Shown: piece by piece, positions 17,148-21,977 of the stretch
Position numbering within the stretch: the stretch's first letter is position 1
Layout: the number at the start of each line of letters is the position of its first letter
NCBI GenBank assembly: GCA_937901365.1
Contig: CALCEF010000064.1
Span: forward strand, 1-21,977
DNA length: 21,977 nucleotides
Direction of reading: 5' to 3'
From: an uncultured euryarchaeote
GTDB lineage: Archaea; Thermoplasmatota; Poseidoniia; Poseidoniales; Thalassarchaeaceae
Notes under the pieces: model-generated
Database searches by the model: none
The model's input: only the letters and a program-made list of their open reading frames with translations
Told to the model about the DNA's origin: nothing
Program-made: the position numbers and the translations under genes

Positions 17148-20100
17148 TCACTGGTTGTCCGGGACCCACTTGTTTTGCTCCGCGTCCCACTTCCAACCAG
17201 GGTAACCTGATACTGCTGCTGGCGCGGCTGCTGCTACCGGTTCGGTGGCTTCCACAGGAGCTGCTGCTACTTGCTGCTGTTGTGCCTGCTTAGCCCAAGC
17301 ATAGGGGTCTACCTCTTCTGCTGGCTGTTCAAGATCGTCTTCATATTCCTCTTCAAATTCTACGAAGAAGAAGACGAATACAGCGCCCAAAACGGCGAGA
17401 ACAATCAGAGCGCCAACGACCATCAAAATCCACATGAAGACGCTGGTGCCATCATCAGCCGCACCTTCGACATTAATCTGTGAATCAGAATTGAGTGGTT
17501 GCTGGACGTTGCCATATTCAAAGACAATTGTATTGTCACCCTTTTCAAGGCGGTTTGCACCGATTTCCATCATCCATTTTCCATCTTCTCCAACAGCTGT
17601 GCTCCCAAGTCGCAACCCTGCTGATGTTTCTCCAATGACGTTGACCGAAGGTCGACCATTGCCACTGTAGACAATGATGTCGTCTTTGCTAACCTCTGCA
17701 GGACAACCTGCAACGAAGGTACCATCGACCATGAGCCCGGCACATTCCGAGGTGAATGAAACACCAACAACATCGAAGTCAATCGGATCCGATGAAATGG
17801 TACTTCCTGCGCTATCTATGACTTCAAAGATGACATCATCTAGAGACCAGTCTTCCATGTCTGGGAAGTAAAATGACATCGACAAAGGATTGTAATTGGC
17901 AATCCCTGAACTGCCGATGGTGATTACCTCAGCATGATAGTCATCCTCAAACTTGTCCTGTTGATCAAGAACGTAGTATGACAAACTGTCACCCGGATCT
18001 ACATCCGAGAAATATTGCGTGAGATCTAGCGAATATCCTGAACCGCAACGGTTCTGAGATGCGCCGGTCTCTTCACAGAAAATTGTTACAGAATCGGGCC
18101 ACGCAGTCGAATTGAATGCTGGCCGAGTATTGTCTTGGTTTGGAGGGTTGTCGATTACGATTTCAATCGATGCGGCCTCACTGTATTGGAACCCATCAAA
18201 GGAACGTGCTTCAATGATGTAGTGATAATTGTGCACCAAATTGGTGGTATCCCATGTTGTTGCCCAACCACCATTTGCCATGATGTCTGTAACCAACGAG
18301 TGTTCACCTTCTGGCATTTCAAGGAAACCCGCTTGTGGATCTTTGATGACAATCTCTACCTTTGTCACAGTTCCATCATTGTCACGCGCAACACCACTCA
18401 GAAGTGTGTCTTCACTGGCGGTGATAACCTGCAAATCGTAAGGTGTGAGCAGTTGAATAAACGGTAATGCATTGTCGTTGTCAATTTCCAGAACCAATTC
18501 AACCGGTGAGCACTCATCTGGAGAGTTCGTGCAGAATGCGGAATCGCTGGCCCACACCTTCACCGTGTATGTACCCGAAGGCAAGTGGCCAACTGTCCAA
18601 TCGGCAGACCATGCTGTTCCACCGGGTTTGTCGAACAAATTGTAGTAGTTATTTGGTCCATCTACCTCAAACCAAATTCGCTGAATATCGCTACCGAAAA
18701 TACCACTGTAAGCATCTGATGCACGACCTGTGAAGTGGACGATGCCATCATCGATATTCGTCCCCGATGCAGGTCCATCGACCCAAACGGTTGGCGGTTC
18801 GGTGTTGAGTTTGATTGTTCTCGTAACAATTTGAGATTCGGTAACACCGTCAAAAGCCCGGAATTCGAACGTGTAATCGCCCTCGGGTTGGTCACTCATG
18901 TCGAATTCAAAGTACCAGTGGCTGAACGGGTGGTTGTTGTAAGTGACTTCTCCGTCAGAATTGCTGTCATCAACAGCCAAACGCATGTCAATCCAATCGC
19001 TGGTGAATGGATCTTTGACCTGGACCTGCTCGACTGCACCTTGTTGGTCCCATCTAGCCAAGTCGTCAGATGCGTAAATGCCCGCCCATTGTCCATCGTG
19101 TGCCGTACCGGTGAAGTTAACTGAGCGCTTGAATGAATGACCATCGTTCTGACTAACCGTTAGACTTGGTGCAAGGTTCTCCAGAGTGACAATTTCAGTC
19201 AAAACGCCGGTTTGACTGGTCATCGTGAGACTGTATTTCTTGTAGCCCTTGCCGAACTTGTATGCGGATACGTAGTATAGTGACAATTCGCGGCTGTTGG
19301 GACCTGCTTGACAATCCGGATCATCTGAATCATAAATCAAATCTCCATCATTGTCCATGCCGTCGCTACAGGAATTTTCACCTTCATCGTCAGCATAACG
19401 ATCAGGGTTGATTCCGCCGGGACCGCCGCCTGTCATATCAAGATGGAAATCACTTGCCAATGATACCTCAGGAGTCCAACCTTGGCTGTCTGTAGTCAAG
19501 CTGTACAAATCTTCACCGTGACTATCTTCGATCAATACGGTTGCACCGCCGACACGTACACCTTCTACAATGGTGCGGAACTTGACAATCTCAGCCTTTC
19601 TGATTTGGACTGCCCACTTGATTGGAGATGTGTCAATGTAGATGTTCGACGTATCCAATCCTGTCAAATTCGAATATGTGAATACTGTTGAATTATTGGT
19701 CATTTCAAGCGCCAATGGGAAATTTTGTGGCGGCCAAACACTGCATGTTGGAACCAAAACTTGTGTTTCCCAATTTGTCCAAGATGCGGCTTCAACATCT
19801 GGCCATGCGAGTGTGACCGGGTCGGTTGTATTCGATGCTTGACTGGGAATCGGGATGTTCTCTGATTGTACGGTAACACTGCTCTTTGAGATATTGTATG
19901 TCTGGCCGACACCAGTCCACGTGTTTCCTGAGAAGAATGCGAGCGAACCATACTGTGGGTCACCGGCATAACCGGTGTTGTGGTGCTTGATATTGGCTCC
20001 AGTTCCTGTAGAGTTAATCACATTGTTTCGAACGTCGAGAATCGCCCCGACTGAACGGATTCCATCTCCACCTCCTCCAATGCTGATATCATTGTTCAAC

Positions 20101-21512
20101 AAAGTCACTGATGCCCGGAATGCATGGACTGCAGGGCAAGGGAAATCGCCACCCCACGCTTTCTGACCTGTGCATTCGCCACCGCTGCTGTCGATGATTG
20201 AATTGGCAACATACATTCGGTTCTCGGAGGGTCCTGGTACAGACCAGCCACTATCGCCGAAGTGATATTCACCGGCGATAAGAGGCTCTTTGGCCGTATC
20301 TTGAATCGTGACATTCTCAACTCTAACATCACTTTCTCCAATAGACCAGATTCCGTTCCATCCGCCGATGGGTCCTATGGAGCCACCGCTGACGGTAACT
20401 TGGCTCTTGGAAATTTGAATCCCAGATCCGTCTGAAGCTCCATCGATGACATTGTTGTTGAAATCGACCCAAGCCAAGTTGAAGGCGGTCAAGGGACTTC
20501 TTTCATCGGTTGTAATCTTGTTATTGGCAACAGTCAATTTGTAAGCAACATTGTTTCCGGCAGTCTTCTTGTTATTGACGTCGATTCCATTGCAGGTTGT
20601 GTCGATCGTAGAAGAGGTTACAGAACCCGCAGAATCATCGAGACGAATTCCATAATCACCACTAGCAATCACAGCATTTTGGATATCAACGTAGGATTCT
20701 TCCACCCAGAGAACGTGGCGGCCATCGTCATTTTGACCACAGCCGTTGTCTGTGCCAGTGAACACAGGAGCAATGATCGAAAGGGGTTGAACCGTACTTC
20801 CTGCTCCATAGGCTTGAATGGCTGAACCTATCAGTGAAGTAGCATCATCGCCAACAGTAAATTCCCCACCCACAATATCTGGACGAGCAAGGTCAAGAAT
20901 CAGCAAACTCGTTGTATTGATTCCAGTGAATTTCAAACCGGTCATGGTTGGGCTTGATCCCTCAGCGACAAGTGCACCATATCGAACTTCAGAAATCTCC
21001 GACACCCAACGCGGCATACCATAGGCGTTGGTAATCGACACGTGGTTCAATTTGGTCGCACCAATGTCAACGGTGCTTCGTAGTAGAATTCCTTCGTTGC
21101 AGGAAGGATCACGATTGTAGTGGTTGCCACTGAAAATCCCATAGCAGCTACCGATTGCAGATGCATTGGTAGGTTCCTGCCAATTGAATGTGATTCGCGA
21201 ACTATTGCTCGCCATTCCATTGGCGCCACAGGCGACGTCACCTGCACACAATCCACCGCGGACATCAATGATGGTGCCATTGGGAATTGTGACAGTGGTT
21301 CCTGGCTGTACAATCAGATTCGCACCGGTCGCAACAATGACATCTCCAGTCAATGTATGCGATCCTGACCAAACTTCAGTTCCAGTAATCGTGCCGTTCG
21401 ATGTTTCATTTGCTGCCAAAGCCGTAGGCATCAGGCCGACAAGGCCAATCATGACGCTTGAGAGCATCAAGAACGACAATAGCAGGCTTTTGTTTCGATT
21501 GGTTTCTTCCAT
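17148..21512 (-). CDS. Membrane-anchored beta-helix / Ig-like surface protein (1454 aa)
   Basis: The ATG at 21512 has GGAGTGA five bases upstream, and the N-terminus (METTN-like start, then KSLLLSFLMLSSVMIGLVGL, ending TALAA) is a clean signal peptide. Residues about 55-530 are a right-handed parallel beta-helix: many short repeats such as DYGIRLDDSAGSV, GNNVAYKLTVANNKI and VRVENVTIQDT, with Asn ladders. A Ca-binding-type loop, CSDGMDNDGDLIYDSDDPDC, is near 712-736. Residues about 775-1130 contain three Ig-like modules with the pattern VxFxGxAxD then YxIxVxAxD, followed by a cadherin-like YFSDVDPGDSLSYYV. A transmembrane helix lies at about 1357-1382. The tail is acidic, then Gln/Ala-rich, and ends in GWKWDAEQNKWVPDNQ. 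Beta-helix domains often bind or cut polysaccharides, so a glycan-binding or adhesive role is plausible but inferred. It has its own AT-rich upstream region. Confidence 0.92.
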   Translation of the reverse strand: MEETNRNKSLLLSFLMLSSVMIGLVGLMPTALAANETSNGTITGTEVWSGSHTLTGDVIVATGANLIVQPGTTVTIPNGTIIDVRGGLCAGDVACGANGMASNSSRITFNWQEPTNASAIGSCYGIFSGNHYNRDPSCNEGILLRSTVDIGATKLNHVSITNAYGMPRWVSEISEVRYGALVAEGSSPTMTGLKFTGINTTSLLILDLARPDIVGGEFTVGDDATSLIGSAIQAYGAGSTVQPLSIIAPVFTGTDNGCGQNDDGRHVLWVEESYVDIQNAVIASGDYGIRLDDSAGSVTSSTIDTTCNGIDVNNKKTAGNNVAYKLTVANNKITTDERSPLTAFNLAWVDFNNNVIDGASDGSGIQISKSQVTVSGGSIGPIGGWNGIWSIGESDVRVENVTIQDTAKEPLIAGEYHFGDSGWSVPGPSENRMYVANSIIDSSGGECTGQKAWGGDFPCPAVHAFRASVTLLNNDISIGGGGDGIRSVGAILDVRNNVINSTGTGANIKHHNTGYAGDPQYGSLAFFSGNTWTGVGQTYNISKSSVTVQSENIPIPSQASNTTDPVTLAWPDVEAASWTNWETQVLVPTCSVWPPQNFPLALEMTNNSTVFTYSNLTGLDTSNIYIDTSPIKWAVQIRKAEIVKFRTIVEGVRVGGATVLIEDSHGEDLYSLTTDSQGWTPEVSLASDFHLDMTGGGPGGINPDRYADDEGENSCSDGMDNDGDLIYDSDDPDCQAGPNSRELSLYYVSAYKFGKGYKKYSLTMTSQTGVLTEIVTLENLAPSLTVSQNDGHSFKRSVNFTGTAHDGQWAGIYASDDLARWDQQGAVEQVQVKDPFTSDWIDMRLAVDDSNSDGEVTYNNHPFSHWYFEFDMSDQPEGDYTFEFRAFDGVTESQIVTRTIKLNTEPPTVWVDGPASGTNIDDGIVHFTGRASDAYSGIFGSDIQRIWFEVDGPNNYYNLFDKPGGTAWSADWTVGHLPSGTYTVKVWASDSAFCTNSPDECSPVELVLEIDNDNALPFIQLLTPYDLQVITASEDTLLSGVARDNDGTVTKVEIVIKDPQAGFLEMPEGEHSLVTDIMANGGWATTWDTTNLVHNYHYIIEARSFDGFQYSEAASIEIVIDNPPNQDNTRPAFNSTAWPDSVTIFCEETGASQNRCGSGYSLDLTQYFSDVDPGDSLSYYVLDQQDKFEDDYHAEVITIGSSGIANYNPLSMSFYFPDMEDWSLDDVIFEVIDSAGSTISSDPIDFDVVGVSFTSECAGLMVDGTFVAGCPAEVSKDDIIVYSGNGRPSVNVIGETSAGLRLGSTAVGEDGKWMMEIGANRLEKGDNTIVFEYGNVQQPLNSDSQINVEGAADDGTSVFMWILMVVGALIVLAVLGAVFVFFFVEFEEEYEDDLEQPAEEVDPYAWAKQAQQQQVAAAPVEATEPVAAAAPAAVSGYPGWKWDAEQNKWVPDNQ

Positions 21513-21517
21513 GGGTC

Positions 21518-21524
21518 TCACTCC
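21518..21524 (-). promoter_or_regulatory. Shine-Dalgarno site of the beta-helix protein gene
   Basis: On the minus strand GGAGTGA is followed by GACCC and ATG. It supports the start at 21512 and rejects the upstream ATG at 21566, which would place 18 residues ahead of the signal peptide. Confidence 0.65.
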
Positions 21525-21585
21525 AAGTTGCAGGTGTGCGAGAGTTGCAGAGGCTATAACAATCACGTTGTCGCGGCAGTCCGTT

Positions 21586-21645
21586 TATGGGCATAAAAAT
21601 ATCAAAAAATAATAAAAATATCAATTAATGGTATCAATTTTATCT
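21586..21645 (-). promoter_or_regulatory. AT-rich promoter and/or T-rich terminator region
   Basis: The gap between the protease stop (21646) and the beta-helix gene is strongly AT-rich. On the minus strand it contains the T-rich runs TTTTTATTATTTTTTGATA and TTTTTATG, which would suit archaeal termination after the protease gene and also offer TATA-like elements for the next gene, whose leader would be about 60 bases. The two roles cannot be separated by eye. Confidence 0.45.
21593..21624. repeat. 13-bp direct repeat ATAAAAATATCAA, two copies
   Basis: Exact copies lie at 21593-21605 and 21612-21624, a 19-base period. A shorter TATCAA recurs at 21632-21637. They lie within the presumed promoter of the beta-helix gene, so they could be binding sites; low complexity makes chance possible. 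Confidence 0.5.
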
Positions 21646-21977
21646 TTATGTATCATTATTTTGCGCGATTGCATCGGCCACATTTCGCTCCCAGGCTAGC
21701 GCATCGAGGGTGCCATATCCCCAGCGTGGATGATGGCCCTCGCCCTGCAGGGCATTTGGTTGACATGAATCTGCGAGGGCTTGTTTCACCAGTGAAATTC
21801 CAAATCTCGATGAATTACCAGATGGGATGGCTTCACCATGGCGCTCGAGAATCAACGCCAGAGCACCGGTTACGAATACAGTTGCATCACTTGTGCCAGT
21901 ACTCGCAGAGTAAGGGATGGTCATCTCTGGATCTGATGTAGAAATGATGCCGACACCTGGTGCCGTAACCTCTGGTT
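21646..21977 (-). CDS. Subtilisin-family (S8) protease, C-terminal end, cut by window edge
   Basis: The frame is open to the right edge and reads PEVTAPGVGIISTSDPE, then STGTSDATVFVTGALALILE. This matches the S8 pattern PDVxAPGxxIxST followed by GTS with the catalytic Ser, and a hydrophobic helix. The usual GTSMAxPHVAG is changed to GTSDATVFVTG: Met to Asp, and the normally invariant Pro-His to Val-Phe. After the helix come about 70 residues (HPRWGYGTLDALAWERNV), where GYGxLDAxxA is typical of the end of the subtilase domain, and the protein then stops after IAQNNDT with no anchor or extra domain. The Asp and His of the triad, the signal peptide and any propeptide lie outside the window. It is on the same strand as, and upstream of, the beta-helix gene, separated by 133 bases. 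Substrates are presumably extracellular peptides, by family. Confidence 0.85.
   Translation of the reverse strand, partial: PEVTAPGVGIISTSDPEMTIPYSASTGTSDATVFVTGALALILERHGEAIPSGNSSRFGISLVKQALADSCQPNALQGEGHHPRWGYGTLDALAWERNVADAIAQNNDT

Noticed and set aside
21166..21612. Plus-strand open frame of 148 codons
   Set aside because: Antisense to the signal peptide and beta-helix start of the 1454-residue gene and runs across its promoter; no coding features.
1..21977. tRNA, rRNA, CRISPR, insertion sequence or prophage
   Set aside because: No cloverleaf-like segment, rRNA core, regular spacer array, transposase or terminal inverted repeats were seen by eye on either strand.

Overview
The window (about 22 kb, moderate GC, dense coding, AT-rich gaps) looks archaeal and most like a marine Thermoplasmatota genome (Poseidoniia / Marine Group II type). 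The reasons are three genes with archaeal type IV pilin N-termini of the 'AVSEI.G' style, TATA-like elements in the gaps, Shine-Dalgarno motifs before several starts, and giant secreted or membrane-anchored proteins carrying Asp-rich thrombospondin-type-3-like repeats, Ig-like modules and a beta-helix. The lineage is inferred from protein style only; no rRNA or ribosomal protein gene is present.

Layout from left to right. (1) <1-3787, minus: a giant secreted protein of at least 1262 residues, cut by the left edge. (2) 3879-9608, minus: a 1909-residue secreted protein with two blocks of DxDxDG-type repeats around a predicted beta-propeller. (3) 9609-9856: a divergent promoter region with an AT-rich core usable in both directions and a hairpin that covers part of the Shine-Dalgarno motif of the 1909-residue gene. 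(4) 9857-10657, plus: a YycJ/WalJ-type metallo-beta-lactamase-fold hydrolase, followed by a perfect 9-bp hairpin. (5) 10722-14529, plus: three overlapping, apparently translationally coupled genes for pilin-like proteins of 344, 768 and 156 residues. (6) 14526-17051, minus: a winged-helix / STAND ATPase / TPR protein, convergent with the pilin-like operon so that the two stop codons share the bases TTAA. (7) 17148-21512, minus: a 1454-residue beta-helix / Ig-like protein with a C-terminal membrane anchor and a short cytoplasmic tail ending in a Trp-rich motif. (8) 21646->21977, minus: the C-terminal end of a subtilisin-family protease, cut by the right edge.

Most of the coding sequence is cell-surface material: one partial secreted protein, one secreted Ca-binding-type repeat protein, one anchored beta-helix protein, a three-gene pilin-like operon and a secreted-type protease. 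The hydrolase and the STAND regulator are the only clearly cytoplasmic products. The most interesting unit is the pilin-like operon. Its first and third products share a Glu at the matching place near the start of the hydrophobic segment; the large middle product has Ala there. This resembles the division between body subunits and a large tip or initiating subunit in type II secretion pseudopilins. No assembly ATPase or membrane platform gene lies in the window, so the assembly machinery must be elsewhere. No tRNA, rRNA, CRISPR array or insertion sequence was seen, and there is no stretch longer than 300 bases without a gene.
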